Shown here: piece by piece, positions 26,633-38,673 of the stretch
How positions within the stretch are numbered: the stretch's first letter is position 1
How the letters are laid out: each line of letters begins with the position of its first letter
Assembly: GCF_000382705.1 (NCBI RefSeq)
Contig: NZ_ARQE01000001.1
Coordinates: 229,551 to 293,550 of the forward strand
DNA: 64,000 bases
From: Aureimonas ureilytica DSM 18598 = NBRC 106430
GTDB taxonomy: Bacteria; Pseudomonadota; Alphaproteobacteria; Rhizobiales; Rhizobiaceae
Reading direction: 5' to 3'
Notes under the pieces: model-generated
Databases searched by the model: none
What the model was told of the DNA's origin: nothing
Seen by the model: only the letters and a program-made list of their open reading frames with translations
Program-made: the position numbers and the translations under genes

Positions 26633-28318
26633 TCAGGCGGCGCGGGCCAGCGGGCCTGAGCCGCTCCGGCCGGTCTCGCTCGCGCGGTCCGTCCCCGACG
26701 CCGCTTGGCGGCTGTTCGCGTATTCGACCGCGAGCGCTTGCAGGGCCTTGATGTCCTGATTGGCGTCGATCGCTCGCGAGATGATCTCGGCCTCGTTCCG
26801 CTCCAGATGGAAGGTCGCCATGCGTTCGCTGACCCGCTCGGCTTCGGCCGCGAGCTGTTCGGCGGTGGCCGTCATCTCGCCGGCCGCGCTGGCATTGGCC
26901 TGCGTGACCTGATCGAGCTGCTGGATCGCCTGGTTGATCTGCTCGACGCCGATCGACTGCTCGCGGCAGGCAGCCGAGATTTCGGACACGAGTTCCGCCG
27001 TCTTGCGGATGTCGGGCACCAGACGCTCCAGACGCGAGCCCGCATCCTCGGCGACGCCGAGCGTGCGCACCGAGAGATCGCCGATCTCGCTCGCCGCCGT
27101 CTGGCAGCGCTCGGCGAGCTTGCGCACTTCGGAGGCGACGACGGCAAAGCCCTTGCCATGGCTTCCGGCGCGGGCGGCTTCGATGGCGGCGTTCAGGGCG
27201 AGGAGGTCGGTCTGGCGGGCGATTTCCTGTACCACCGCAATCTTCTCGGCGATTGCGCGCATCGCCTTGGTCGACTGCGCCACGGCCTCGCCCGTCGTGC
27301 CCGCATGGTCGGCGGCCTGAGCCGCGATTTTCTCGGTCGTGGACGCGTTGTCGGCGTTCTGTCGGATATTGGCCGACATCTCCTCGATGGCGGCGGAGGC
27401 CTGCTCGGACGCGGCGGCCTGCTCGGTCGAGCCCGACGACAGGCGCTCGGCGGTGGAAGCCGAGAGCGCCGAGCCGGAGGCGACACGGGCGGAGGCGGTT
27501 TGAACCGCGAAGACCGTGCCGGCCAGACGAAGCCGGGTCTGGCACAGGCGGGTCAGAAGGTCGCCGAGTTCGTCGCGGCGCGAATGAACGATGCGATGCG
27601 ACAGGTCGCCGAGCGCGATGCGATCGACATTCTCCTCGATCTGCCGCAGGCCCCGCACCAGGGACAGAGCCATCCAGAAGGCCAGCCCGGCGCCGAGCGC
27701 GACGGCAAGGCCGATCGCCGCCACGAGCCAGAGACGCGTGGTGCCATAAGCGGCATGGGCTTCGGTGAGGAGAGCATCCATCCGCCGGTCGGCCCGCTCG
27801 GTCAGCTGGTCGATGCGCTCGCTCGCCTGGCGCGCGAGCGGCAATTGGCGTGCGGCGACAAACGTCAGAAAGGCGTCCCGTATTTCGTCCTCGACCCCCG
27901 GCGCCGCGCCGACAGCCCGGTCCATGACAGTCAAGGCCTCGTCGGAGACCGCCTTCAGTGCCGCGATCTGATCCGGAAAGTCGGCGATCTCGCGGCGTCC
28001 CTCCTCGCTCATCACGGCCTGCCGATAGGTGGCGAGCGCCGCGTCGGCGTCCTCCCAGGTCCTCGCATAGTCCGTGCGCAAGGAGGCGAGATCGGACGCT
28101 GGGACGGTCGCGGCGGTCCGCAGGAGGCGGCGGACCCGTTCCAGATCCAGCGTCAGCTTGCCGAGGCTTCGGGTCTGCATGAGGGAGCGAGCCGAGAACT
28201 GCTCGAACCGGGCGACGCTGGACGAGAGCGCGAAGAGCCCAACGGCGCCGACACCGATGGTGACGAGAAGAACGAGTCCGAAACTGAAGGCAAGGCGTGT
28301 TTTTAGGGATAGGCGCAT
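26633..28318 (-). CDS. methyl-accepting chemotaxis protein
   Basis: The product is 561 residues. Membrane helices at about 8-28 and 196-220 flank a mostly helical periplasmic domain of about 165 residues, resembling a four-helix-bundle sensor. A HAMP-like linker ([24 protein letters not shown]) precedes the signalling domain, whose hairpin tip [38 protein letters not shown] is diagnostic. It would signal to CheA/CheW. No CheR-binding pentapeptide ends the protein. I chose the ATG at 28318; an upstream ATG at 28351 sits right after a stop and has no ribosome-binding site. No che genes are in the window. Confidence 0.93.
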   Translation of the reverse strand: MRLSLKTRLAFSFGLVLLVTIGVGAVGLFALSSSVARFEQFSARSLMQTRSLGKLTLDLERVRRLLRTAATVPASDLASLRTDYARTWEDADAALATYRQAVMSEEGRREIADFPDQIAALKAVSDEALTVMDRAVGAAPGVEDEIRDAFLTFVAARQLPLARQASERIDQLTERADRRMDALLTEAHAAYGTTRLWLVAAIGLAVALGAGLAFWMALSLVRGLRQIEENVDRIALGDLSHRIVHSRRDELGDLLTRLCQTRLRLAGTVFAVQTASARVASGSALSASTAERLSSGSTEQAAASEQASAAIEEMSANIRQNADNASTTEKIAAQAADHAGTTGEAVAQSTKAMRAIAEKIAVVQEIARQTDLLALNAAIEAARAGSHGKGFAVVASEVRKLAERCQTAASEIGDLSVRTLGVAEDAGSRLERLVPDIRKTAELVSEISAACREQSIGVEQINQAIQQLDQVTQANASAAGEMTATAEQLAAEAERVSERMATFHLERNEAEIISRAIDANQDIKALQALAVEYANSRQAASGTDRASETGRSGSGPLARAA

Positions 28319-28950
28319 ACGGCAGCGATCCGACAATGTGCGAGAAATCATCTAGCCGTACACATAGTTCGAATATCGGGCATTGCGTCTAGGGCCGAAG
28401 GTTCCAGGCTCGAAAGTTACCGAACTTGGTGTCCACGCTGTGAATCCTTTCCCCGAATTCGCGCCTTTTCTTTCACTCTTCTTTCACCCATTCCCGGACT
28501 GCTTGCGCTTTCGGAAAATCGACCCGCCTGGGTTGAGAAGAGAACTGCGGAGCGGAGACGACGAGCCCGATCGGATTCGAATCGGCTTTGGCGACGGGAT
28601 GCGTCACGTGCCCCCGGCGCGCTGCGCGAGGGAGCCCAACATGCCCTCGGACGCGCGCCCCCCGGAGCCCGCGCGCGCCCGAGGGCTTGGGCGGTGCCGG
28701 CTGAGCGGACAAACCGAACCGGCATCCAGACCGGGAACGCGCACCGCCGGAGACGCCGGCTTTCCGAAGGCGACCGATCGAACGCTCGCCGACCGAAAGT
28801 CCCGTTGAGTCCTGCAACAGTTCTGGCGGCCGATAACCCGCCGCCGGGGCGTCAGCCGCTCGAGCTCACGCGCAAGGGATCGCCGGGCGTTCTTGCCGGG
28901 AGGATGCAGATCGAAATGGATCCGGGGAGAAGAACCGCCAAACGCGGCGG
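28319..28950. other. intergenic stretch with no supported gene
   Basis: About 630 bases between the chemoreceptor start and the tRNA terminator. Short ORFs on both strands are Arg/Pro-rich shadows without ribosome-binding sites. The promoter of the chemoreceptor should lie near 28320-28450, where the DNA is less GC-rich, but I cannot place it. Confidence 0.5.
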
Positions 28951-28971
28951 AAACCCACGCTTTGGCGCGGG
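28951..28971 (-). terminator. probable terminator of tRNA-Ala
   Basis: On the minus strand CCCGCGC and GCGTGGG pair (one G-T wobble) around CAAA and are followed by TTT. It lies 27 bases downstream of the tRNA 3' end. Confidence 0.45.
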
Positions 28972-28997
28972 TTGTGTCAGATGCGATTTTGAGGGGA

Positions 28998-29073
<76 letters not shown>

Positions 29074-29328
29074 AGTGCCACCGAAGTGGCAACCTCGTCA
29101 GGGCCGTTGGGCCGGCCCCGCATCTGGTGTGAGCGCTTTCTAGGAGAAGGCCCTTCGGAACGCAAGCGAAAAAGCGGGCGGACCGACATGAAAATGAAAT
29201 CCGCTTGCCAACCTCCTGTCATGAAAGGGTTTTCGAGGAATTCGCGCCCTGCCGGACGGGCGATGGCCGGCCGGAAACTCGCCCGTGCGGCCCGCTCTTG
29301 GCCGCGCAAGGCGGACGAATCATCGAAT

Positions 29329-31625
<2,297 letters not shown>

Positions 31626-31638
31626 GCGCTCCGGCCCG

Positions 31639-32112
31639 ATGAGCCCGACGGATGCGGCCGCGCTCGCCGGCTTTCTCCTGGTCTTCGCGCCGCTCGCCTT
31701 CCTCTACGGGCGGCGGGTGGCGGCCCGTGTTCAGGCGCGGGCGCGCCGCGACGGTCGCTCCGCCCTGGCTCTCCTGGCGCCCAAGCTGGTTCTGCCGGCC
31801 TTCGTCGCCGCCGCGCTCCTCGTCCGCTTTTCCGGCACGGGTTGGGAAGGCTGGATGCAGGCAACAGCGAGCGGCACGCTCAGCGCCGCGCTCGCGGCCT
31901 TCTGGTTCGCCGGCTCGCTCTTCGGCATCCTGTTCTTCCTGTCGATCCCCTTCGTGTTCGGCCGCTTGTTTGCGCTCCTTGCCGTCAGTCTCGGCTGGTT
32001 CGCCCAAGGGGCGAGCGAGGCCCCCACCCCAGAGCCCCCCGAGACCCTGTCCTTCCGCGAGCGGGCACGGCGCGCGGCGGGCGAGGACGAGGACGAGGAC
32101 GAGGCGCCCTGA
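31639..32112 (+). CDS. hypothetical membrane protein (157 aa)
   Basis: The ATG at 31639 follows the aroA stop by 13 bases, so the two are probably co-transcribed. Three hydrophobic helices are visible (about 6-24, 46-62 and 77-121, the last long enough for two). A short cytoplasmic tail rich in Pro and then Glu/Asp (EDEDEDEAP) ends the protein. I recognise no family and see no catalytic motif. Codon usage matches the neighbours. Confidence 0.7.
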   Translation: MSPTDAAALAGFLLVFAPLAFLYGRRVAARVQARARRDGRSALALLAPKLVLPAFVAAALLVRFSGTGWEGWMQATASGTLSAALAAFWFAGSLFGILFFLSIPFVFGRLFALLAVSLGWFAQGASEAPTPEPPETLSFRERARRAAGEDEDEDEAP

Positions 32113-32206
32113 CGCGCTCCCGCTAGGGCGCCAAGCGGCCCTTCCGCCGGGGCTTGAGCCAAGCGCGCATCCAAGCCCAAATGCGCGCGGAACGAGGGAG
32201 GGCACC

Positions 32207-33310
32207 ATGATTCGAACCGAGCGCATCGACCGGGTGATCGACGAGGCCATCGCGTCGCGCCGTCTCGTCGGCGCCGTGGTGATGGTCGCCGAAAAGGGCG
32301 CGATCACCTATCGCCGCGCGGCGGGGCTCGCCGACCGGGAAGCCGGCGTGCCGATGCGCGAGGACACGCTGTTTCGCGCGGCCTCGCTGACGAAGCCCCT
32401 CGTGGCCTCGACGATCCTGGCGCTCGGTGACAAGGGCCGTCTCGACCTGTCCGACCCCGTGACGGTGGCCCTGCCCTTCTTCCGCCCGAAGCTGGCGGAT
32501 GGGCGCGAGCCCACGATCACGCTGGCCCAGCTCCTGACCCACACGGCGGGCCTCACCTATTCCTATCCGCGCGATCCCTCGATCACCTTCGGGCTGCAGA
32601 ATGTCGAGGACGCGCTGGAGGACACGCTCCAGCGCATCGCGCGCCAGCCCCTGGCCTTCGAGCCCGGCACCGCCTGGGCCTATTCCATGGCGACCGACGT
32701 GCTCGGCGCGGTGGCCGCCCGCGTCAACGGATCGACGCTGGGGCAGGCCGTGCGCGAGCATGTCACCGGGCCGCTTGGGATGAGCGACACGGACTTCCCG
32801 CCGGTGCGCACCGAGCGCCTCGCCGTGCCCTATGGCGACGGCGAGGCCGAGCCGGTGCGCATGGGCGAGCCGCATCGGATGACGAGCCCCTGGGGGAGCG
32901 AGCTGACCTTCTCGCCCTCGCGCATTCTGAACCCGGCCGCCTTCCAGTCCGGCGGCGCGGGCATGGCGACGACGGCCTCCGATTTCATGCGCTTTCTCCT
33001 CGCCGTCGAGGCCGGCGGCGCGCCGATCCTCCAGCGCGAAACGGTGGCCCGGGCGCTCGCCAACCAGACGGGCGCGATCGAACAGGCGCCCGGCAAGCGC
33101 TTCGGCTATCTCGGCTCGCTCACGGTCGATCCGGCGGAGGCCGGCCTGCCCTGGCCGGCGGGCACCACGAGCTGGGGCGGCATCTACGGGCATATCTGGT
33201 CGATCGACCCTTTGAGCGAGATCAGCATGGTGTCGCTCACCAACACCGCGCTTTACGGCGGCGAAGGCGCGTTTCCCCAGGCCCTGCGCGAGGCGATCTA
33301 CGCGCCGTGA
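32207..33310 (+). CDS. serine hydrolase of the beta-lactamase (class C-like/esterase) family
   Basis: The product is 367 residues with GAGGGAGG five bases before the ATG at 32207. The SxxK catalytic motif is SLTK (FRAASLTKPLVAS, near residue 64). YSMATD near 160 supplies the catalytic Tyr. GGIYGHIW near 325 replaces the KTG region. HTAGLTYSY is also typical. There is no signal peptide, so it is probably a cytoplasmic esterase or peptidase of the EstB type rather than an antibiotic beta-lactamase. It sits between aroA and cmk on the same strand. Confidence 0.88.
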   Translation: MIRTERIDRVIDEAIASRRLVGAVVMVAEKGAITYRRAAGLADREAGVPMREDTLFRAASLTKPLVASTILALGDKGRLDLSDPVTVALPFFRPKLADGREPTITLAQLLTHTAGLTYSYPRDPSITFGLQNVEDALEDTLQRIARQPLAFEPGTAWAYSMATDVLGAVAARVNGSTLGQAVREHVTGPLGMSDTDFPPVRTERLAVPYGDGEAEPVRMGEPHRMTSPWGSELTFSPSRILNPAAFQSGGAGMATTASDFMRFLLAVEAGGAPILQRETVARALANQTGAIEQAPGKRFGYLGSLTVDPAEAGLPWPAGTTSWGGIYGHIWSIDPLSEISMVSLTNTALYGGEGAFPQALREAIYAP

Positions 33311-33462
33311 AAGGCTTAGGCTGTGGCGCGTCGTCCCGCACCCGTGGCAAGGGCCCTCGCGATTTTTCGCGATGCGCGACCGGGAGCCGTTGAGCTCCGG
33401 CCGCGTTGGCGGCAAGAACGGGGGATGCACCCGCACGAGGTGCGAGCCAAGCAGGAGAGACC

Positions 33463-34092
33463 ATGGCGCTCGTGATCGCGATCGACGGACCGGCCGCCGC
33501 CGGCAAGGGAACGCTCGCCAAGCGCCTCGCGGCTCACTACGCGCTGCCCCATCTCGACACCGGGCTTCTCTACCGGGCCGTCGGGCGGCTGGCGCGCGAG
33601 CGCGGCGTCGATCTGGACGACCCGGAGGCCGCAGGCTTTGTCGCGCGCGATCTCGTGCCCTCGCATCTCGACGATGGAAGCCTGCGCGGCCACGAGGCGG
33701 GCGAGCTCGCCTCGCGCGTCGCCGCCCATCCCCCCGTGCGCCGGGCGCTCGACGCCTTTCAGCGCAGCTTCGCCGCCCAGCCGGGCGGAGCCGTCCTCGA
33801 CGGGCGCGACATCGGCACGGTGATCTGCCCGGACGCGCCGGTGAAGCTCTTCGTCACCGCCTCGCCGGAGGTGCGCGCCCGCCGGCGCACGGACGAGCTC
33901 CTCGCCAAGGGCCGGCCCGTCGACTACGAGACGATCCTCACCGAGGTGCGCGAGCGCGACCGGCGCGACGCGGGGCGAAGCGTCGCGCCCTTGAAGCCCG
34001 CCGAGGACGCGCGCTTGCTGGATACGAGCGAACTCGATATAGAGGAAGCGTTCCGGGCGGCTTGCGCGATCATCGACGCGCTGCCCCGCTAG
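33463..34092 (+). CDS. cmk: cytidylate kinase
   Basis: The product is 209 residues from the ATG at 33463 (AGGAG five bases upstream). It phosphorylates CMP and dCMP with ATP. The P-loop is GPAAAGKGT, followed by YALPHLDTGLLYRAVG, LDGRDIGTVICPDAPVKLFVTAS and the lid segment RDRRDAGRSVAPLKPAEDA. Its position directly before rpsA is the usual bacterial order. Confidence 0.97.
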   Translation: MALVIAIDGPAAAGKGTLAKRLAAHYALPHLDTGLLYRAVGRLARERGVDLDDPEAAGFVARDLVPSHLDDGSLRGHEAGELASRVAAHPPVRRALDAFQRSFAAQPGGAVLDGRDIGTVICPDAPVKLFVTASPEVRARRRTDELLAKGRPVDYETILTEVRERDRRDAGRSVAPLKPAEDARLLDTSELDIEEAFRAACAIIDALPR

Positions 34093-34333
34093 GGAACACG
34101 AACACGTCAAGCTGCCGCTTCCGGCTCTTCGAGGGCTGGAATCGTGCGGCTTTCCCGTGTTTCATAGTGACTGAAACATTGCCGACGGCCGGTCCAACGC
34201 GCCGAAACGGGCTTTGCCCGTCAGCCACGATGCCATTCCCAGAGCGGGTCGGCACCGGGGCGGGACCGCCGGACGCATCCGAAACACGAGCCCCCGGCGC
34301 CGCTCCTCCCAGGAGGAGCCTCAAGGAGAACGA

Positions 34334-36031
34334 ATGTCCAACGCAGCAGTCTCGCGCGACGATTTCGCCGCGCTTCTCGAAGCCTCGTTCCATGATCACG
34401 ACGTCGCCGAAGGCGCGGTGGTTCGTGGAACGGTCGTCGCGATCGAGAAGGACATGGCCGTCATCGATGCCGGCCTGAAGGTCGAGGGCCGCGTCGCCCT
34501 CAAGGAATTCGGCGGCAAGAACGGCCCCGAGCTGAAGGTCGGCGACACGGTCGAAGTCTATGTCGAGCGCATCGAGAACGCGCTCGGCGAAGCCGTCCTG
34601 TCGCGCGACAAGGCTCGCCGCGAGGAGAGCTGGGTCAAGCTCGAACTCAAGTTCAACGCCGGCGAGAAGGTCGAAGGCCAGATCTTCAACCAGGTCAAGG
34701 GCGGCTTCACGGTCGACCTCGACGGCGCCGTGGCCTTCCTGCCGCGCTCCCAGGTCGACATCCGTCCGATCCGCGACGTTGGCCCGCTGATGAACACGCC
34801 GCAGCCGTTCCAGATCCTCAAGATGGACAAGCGTCGCGGCAACATCGTCGTCTCGCGCCGCACCGTCCTCGAAGAGTCGCGTGCGGAACAGCGCTCCGAG
34901 ATCGTCCAGAACCTCGAAGAGGGTCAGGTCGTCGAGGGCGTGGTCAAGAACATCACCGACTACGGTGCGTTCGTCGACCTCGGTGGCATCGACGGTCTGC
35001 TCCATGTCACGGACATGGCGTGGCGCCGCGTGAACCACCCGACCGAAATCCTGCAGATCGGCCAGACCGTCAAGGTCCAGATCATCCGCATCAACCAGGA
35101 AACCCACCGCATCTCGCTCGGCATGAAGCAGCTCGAGGCGGACCCCTGGGAAGGCATCGGCGTCAAGTATCCGATGGGCGTGAAGGTCTCCGGCCGCGTC
35201 ACGAACATCACGGACTACGGCGCCTTCGTCGAGCTGGAGCCGGGCATCGAAGGCCTGATCCACGTGTCCGAGATGTCCTGGACCAAGAAGAACGTCCATC
35301 CGGGCAAGATCCTCTCGACCTCGCAGGAAGTCGAAGTGGTCGTCCTGGAAGTCGATCCGGTCAAGCGCCGCATCTCGCTCGGCCTCAAGCAGACGCTCCA
35401 GAACCCCTGGGAAGCGTTCCGCGACCAGTTCCCGGTCGGCACGATCGTCGAGGGCGAGGTCAAGAACAAGACCGAGTTCGGTCTGTTCATCGGTCTCGAC
35501 GGCGACGTCGACGGCATGGTTCACCTGTCCGACCTCGACTGGTCGCGTCCGGGCGAGCAGGTCATCGACGAGTACAACAAGGGTGACATGGTCAAGGCGC
35601 AGGTTCTCGACGTCGACGTCGAGAAGGAGCGTATCTCGCTCGGCATCAAGCAGGTCGGTGGCGACACCTTCACCGCTGCCGCCGAAAGCGGCGAGATGCG
35701 TCGCGGCTCGGTCGTCACCTGTGAAGTGACCGCCGTGAACGAAGGCGGCATCGAGGTGCAGATCGCCGAGACCGACCTCACGGCCTTCATCCGCCGTGGC
35801 GACCTCGGTCGCGATCGCGACGACCAGCGCCCCGAGAAGTTCTCGGTCGGCCAGAAGGTCGATGCGCGCATCACCCAGTTCGACAAGAAGGCGCGTCGCG
35901 TCGGCCTGTCGATCAAGGCGATGCAGATCGCCGAGGAAAAGGAAGCGGTCGCTCAGTACGGCTCGACCGACTCGGGCGCCTCGCTCGGCGACATTCTCGC
36001 CGCCGCGATGAACAAGCGCGACGAGCAGTAA
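34334..36031 (+). CDS. rpsA: 30S ribosomal protein S1
   Basis: The product is 565 residues with AAGGAG five bases before the ATG at 34334. Six S1 (OB-fold) RNA-binding repeats are visible. The four central ones have the strongest motif, such as ITDYGAFVDLGGIDGLLHVTDM and KTEFGLFIGLDGDVDGMVHLSDL. S1 brings mRNA to the 30S subunit. The 240-base leader (34093-34333) presumably holds its promoter; I cannot assign it. Third codon positions use more T than in the neighbours, as expected for a highly expressed gene. A hairpin and a strong terminator follow. Confidence 0.98.
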   Translation: MSNAAVSRDDFAALLEASFHDHDVAEGAVVRGTVVAIEKDMAVIDAGLKVEGRVALKEFGGKNGPELKVGDTVEVYVERIENALGEAVLSRDKARREESWVKLELKFNAGEKVEGQIFNQVKGGFTVDLDGAVAFLPRSQVDIRPIRDVGPLMNTPQPFQILKMDKRRGNIVVSRRTVLEESRAEQRSEIVQNLEEGQVVEGVVKNITDYGAFVDLGGIDGLLHVTDMAWRRVNHPTEILQIGQTVKVQIIRINQETHRISLGMKQLEADPWEGIGVKYPMGVKVSGRVTNITDYGAFVELEPGIEGLIHVSEMSWTKKNVHPGKILSTSQEVEVVVLEVDPVKRRISLGLKQTLQNPWEAFRDQFPVGTIVEGEVKNKTEFGLFIGLDGDVDGMVHLSDLDWSRPGEQVIDEYNKGDMVKAQVLDVDVEKERISLGIKQVGGDTFTAAAESGEMRRGSVVTCEVTAVNEGGIEVQIAETDLTAFIRRGDLGRDRDDQRPEKFSVGQKVDARITQFDKKARRVGLSIKAMQIAEEKEAVAQYGSTDSGASLGDILAAAMNKRDEQ

Positions 36032-36041
36032 GACCCGTTCG

Positions 36042-36063
36042 GAGCGGCCTTCGGGCCGCTCCC
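36042..36063 (+). terminator. UUCG-capped hairpin after rpsA
   Basis: GGAGCGGCC and GGCCGCTCC pair perfectly around TTCG, ten bases after the rpsA stop. It lacks a T-run and may protect the mRNA end. Confidence 0.5.
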
Positions 36064-36079
36064 TGCGATACACCTAAGA

Positions 36080-36112
36080 GGCCCGTGCCGAGCGATCGGC
36101 GCGGGCCTTTTT
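36080..36112 (+). terminator. intrinsic terminator of the rpsA operon
   Basis: GGCCCGTGCCGA pairs with TCGGCGCGGGCC (one T-G wobble) across GCGA and is followed by five Ts. Confidence 0.88.
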
Positions 36113-36298
36113 CGTGCCGGCACCCGAATCCGCCGGGCTCGGTCTCGAAGCTCGTGAAGGCTCGTCCATCTCCGCGACCGGCATGAAAGCCGCCCGATTC
36201 CGGATCTGCGGCCCCAAAATAGTACATCGCCGCATGACTTAGCGTCACGTCACAGAAAAAGTTTGCCACCTAACAGCCTCAAGCCGTTGGGTTTCCTG

Positions 36299-36739
36299 AT
36301 GTTGCGGCCGACTATCACCCGAATGGGTGACGACGCCTTCGGGTCCCGCGTGCAGAGAATGCTTAAGCAAATAGGCCGCATTGTCAGGTTCGAGGCAGAC
36401 TTCATGGATTTGCAGACGCAGGAACGGCGCCCAACCCCGGTCATCAGAAGAAGACCGCAATACAATTTGACGTTTACGTCACTTGGAATCGACGAAGAGA
36501 CTGCACGAAAGCTTCAGGCCTTCGGCGAGCGCTACCAATTGACGATGGCGGAGCTTCGCTTGGTGATCGTGTTGCGCGAGGGCAAGGGGCTGAAGGCGGC
36601 CGCGCGGCGGATCGGCGTCGGCTACGAGACCGTCCGCACCCAGGTCAAGTCCGTGTTCCAGAAGACCGGAACCAAGCGGCAGGCCGAAGTGATCACGCTT
36701 CTGGTCGCCTTTCAGGACGACGACGCCTCCCTTCGCTGA
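36299..36739 (+). CDS. LuxR-type helix-turn-helix transcriptional regulator
   Basis: From the ATG at 36299 the product is 146 residues. The C-terminal 65 residues form a GerE/LuxR DNA-binding domain (LTMAELRLVIVLREGKGLKAAARRIGVGYETVRTQVKSVFQKTGTKRQAEVITLL). The N-terminal 80 residues are basic and show no receiver or autoinducer domain. The start is uncertain: TTG at 36263 and ATG at 36323 are in frame and none has a convincing ribosome-binding site. DNA before and within the first part of the gene is more AT-rich than the surroundings. Targets are unknown. Confidence 0.8.
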   Translation: MLRPTITRMGDDAFGSRVQRMLKQIGRIVRFEADFMDLQTQERRPTPVIRRRPQYNLTFTSLGIDEETARKLQAFGERYQLTMAELRLVIVLREGKGLKAAARRIGVGYETVRTQVKSVFQKTGTKRQAEVITLLVAFQDDDASLR

Positions 36740-37239
36740 CCGGCTCTCGGCCGACCAGCGCCCGCTGGCCGGCCTGCGATCCGGGCGGTGTCCGCCCTCG
36801 CCGGTTCCGTTCGACGGGAAGTCCGCTGGCCGCGCGGAGGGTGTGTCAGGCCGCCGCCGCAGCCAAGTCCGTCGACATGGGGGCTTTCGTTATTGCACCT
36901 ATGTACGAGGGCCCGGATCGAATCCGCTCCCCCCCGCGTCCTGGCACGAGCGATCGACACGAGCCTGCACCGGAACACCATCCGGTCACTGCGCCTCGAG
37001 CAGGCTCATGCGTTTCCGCCTCGTCGCTCCCCGACAGGTCCGTCGTTCTCCCATGGGATCGTCCTCCCACAGGGACGACGATCCTTGCCTTCGCGGGCCG
37101 CGTTCCTCACGCACGCGCCATCAGGCGCTTCGACCGGCTGCGGACACGACCATGTCGCGGCACAGGCGGACCCCCCGCAACATGGCACTCGCTGCGGGAC
37201 GCCCTTCGACAGCGCCGAATCCGGATCGAACGGACAGGC
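36740..37239. other. 500-base intergenic stretch, no gene supported
   Basis: The region separates the LuxR-type gene from the convergent htpX. ORFs in it run across several frames and strands with Arg/Pro-rich content and lack ribosome-binding sites. I see no clear hairpin with a T-run. Confidence 0.5.
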
Positions 37240-38217
37240 TCAGCCCCAGGGGCCGCGCCGGCCCTGGCCCGGCCGTCCCCGGCCGCGCGGCGGCACCGAG
37301 GAGCCGCCCCAAGGCCCCGGCCGGGCGGGGGCTTGCGGCGCCGCGCGGGGCGCCAAGAAGGAGCCACCGAAGCCGCCTTCGGCTTCCATGGACAGAAGCG
37401 CGTCGATGCGGTTCTGCGTGTCGGGATGGGTGGAGAAGAGACCGTCCATCCGCTGCCCGTTCAGCGGGTTGATGATGAACATATGGGCGGTCGCGGGATT
37501 GCGCTCGGCGTCCAGGTTCACCGTATGGCCGGACGTGCCGGCGATCTTGGCGAGGGCCGAGGCGAGCGCGCGCGGGTTGCCGCAGATTTCCGCTCCGCGC
37601 CGGTCGGCCGAATATTCGCGCGTTCGCGAGATCGCCATCTGCACGATCATCGCCGCGAAGGGCGCGACGAGGGTGGCGACCAGCACGCCGATCAGCCCGA
37701 GCGGATTTCGGTTCTCCCCATGGCCGCCGAAGAAGAAGGCGAAATTGCCGAGCATGGAGATCGCGCCGGCAAGCGTCGCGGTGACGGTCATGGTCAGCGT
37801 GTCACGGTTCTGCACATGGGCGAGTTCGTGCGCCATGACGCCGGCCACCTCGTCCGGCGTCAGGCGCGCGAGCAGCCCCGTGGTGGCCGCGACGGCCGCG
37901 TTCTGGGGGTTGCGGCCGGTGGCGAAGGCGTTCGGCTGGTCGTTCTCGACGATATAGACGCGCGGCATGGGCAGCTCGGCGCGGGCCGCCAGCGCCGCCA
38001 CCATGCGGTAGAAATCGGGCGCCGTGCGCTCGTCCACCTCCCGCGCATTGTAGGCGCGCAGCACGAGCTTGTCGGCGTTCCAGTAGGAGAAGAGATTGGT
38101 GCCGAGCGCGATGAGAAAGGCGATCATCATGCCGCCGCGCCCGCCGATCAGAAAGCCGACGCCCATGAAAAGGGCGGTCATACCGGCCAGCAGCATGGCC
38201 GTCTTGATCTGGTTCAT
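37240..38217 (-). CDS. htpX: zinc metalloprotease HtpX homologue
   Basis: The product is 325 residues. Membrane helices lie at about 5-22, 26-45, 140-165 and 175-200. The catalytic HELAH motif ([13 protein letters not shown], near 130) faces the cytoplasm, and [16 protein letters not shown] supplies the third zinc ligand. HtpX removes damaged membrane proteins. The C-terminus has a 35-residue Pro/Gly/Arg-rich extension beyond the usual domain ([18 protein letters not shown]). The start ATG at 38217 has only a distant GAGG upstream. Confidence 0.95.
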   Translation of the reverse strand: MNQIKTAMLLAGMTALFMGVGFLIGGRGGMMIAFLIALGTNLFSYWNADKLVLRAYNAREVDERTAPDFYRMVAALAARAELPMPRVYIVENDQPNAFATGRNPQNAAVAATTGLLARLTPDEVAGVMAHELAHVQNRDTLTMTVTATLAGAISMLGNFAFFFGGHGENRNPLGLIGVLVATLVAPFAAMIVQMAISRTREYSADRRGAEICGNPRALASALAKIAGTSGHTVNLDAERNPATAHMFIINPLNGQRMDGLFSTHPDTQNRIDALLSMEAEGGFGGSFLAPRAAPQAPARPGPWGGSSVPPRGRGRPGQGRRGPWG

Positions 38218-38300
38218 AGGTCGATCGATCCTCGCCCCGGCGCGGGTCTGACGTCGCGACCGTTCGGAAATCGGCCGGGGGCCGTCTCGAACCGTCCGTG

Positions 38301-38346
38301 AGAGCCGTGGACGGAACCTCCGGGCGGAGGTTCCGTCCACGGCTCT
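38301..38346. promoter_or_regulatory. perfect 22-bp inverted repeat between htpX and SDHAF4 genes
   Basis: Arms at 38301-38322 and 38325-38346 are perfectly complementary with only two bases between them; outer sequence AGAGCCGTGG. It lies between divergent genes, 84 bases from the htpX start and 120 bases before the SDHAF4 start, so it cannot serve as a terminator for either. As RNA it would be a very stable leader hairpin; as DNA it could be a cruciform or operator. Confidence 0.7.
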
Positions 38347-38466
38347 TGGGGGCTTGCGGTCGGCGCCGTTTCGACCGATCTGCCGAGGCAGGATGTGGGG
38401 CCGGCAAGACGGCCCGTCAACGAAGCGGAGGCGGGCCCTGCCCTCCCCGAACCAAGGAGCCGATTC

Positions 38467-38673
38467 ATGAGCGACCCGATCGACCGCCCGTCCGAGCGTG
38501 TCCTGCCTCCCGCCGCCCAGCGTGCGCTGGCCGAAGCCGAGGCCCGCCGCGCGGCGGGCGAAGCCGAAAAGCTGAAAGCCGCCGAGCGCCCGCCGGAGGT
38601 CAACGGACGCGGCGGAGCCGAGCCCGCGCGCTACGGCGACTGGGAAAGGAACGGCATCATCTCGGATTTTTGA
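38467..38673 (+). CDS. succinate dehydrogenase assembly factor 4 family (DUF1674)
   Basis: The product is 68 residues from the ATG at 38467, with AAGGAG seven bases upstream. The C-terminal motif [14 protein letters not shown] is diagnostic of the DUF1674/SDHAF4 family, in which mitochondrial members bind flavinylated SdhA before complex assembly. The N-terminal half is Ala/Glu/Arg-rich. The sdh genes are not in the window. Confidence 0.92.
   Translation: MSDPIDRPSERVLPPAAQRALAEAEARRAAGEAEKLKAAERPPEVNGRGGAEPARYGDWERNGIISDF

Noticed and set aside
32207-33310. Beta-lactamase-fold protein considered as an antibiotic-resistance gene
   Set aside because: No signal peptide and no KTG motif; the YSM and WGGIYGHIW features fit EstB-type esterases better.
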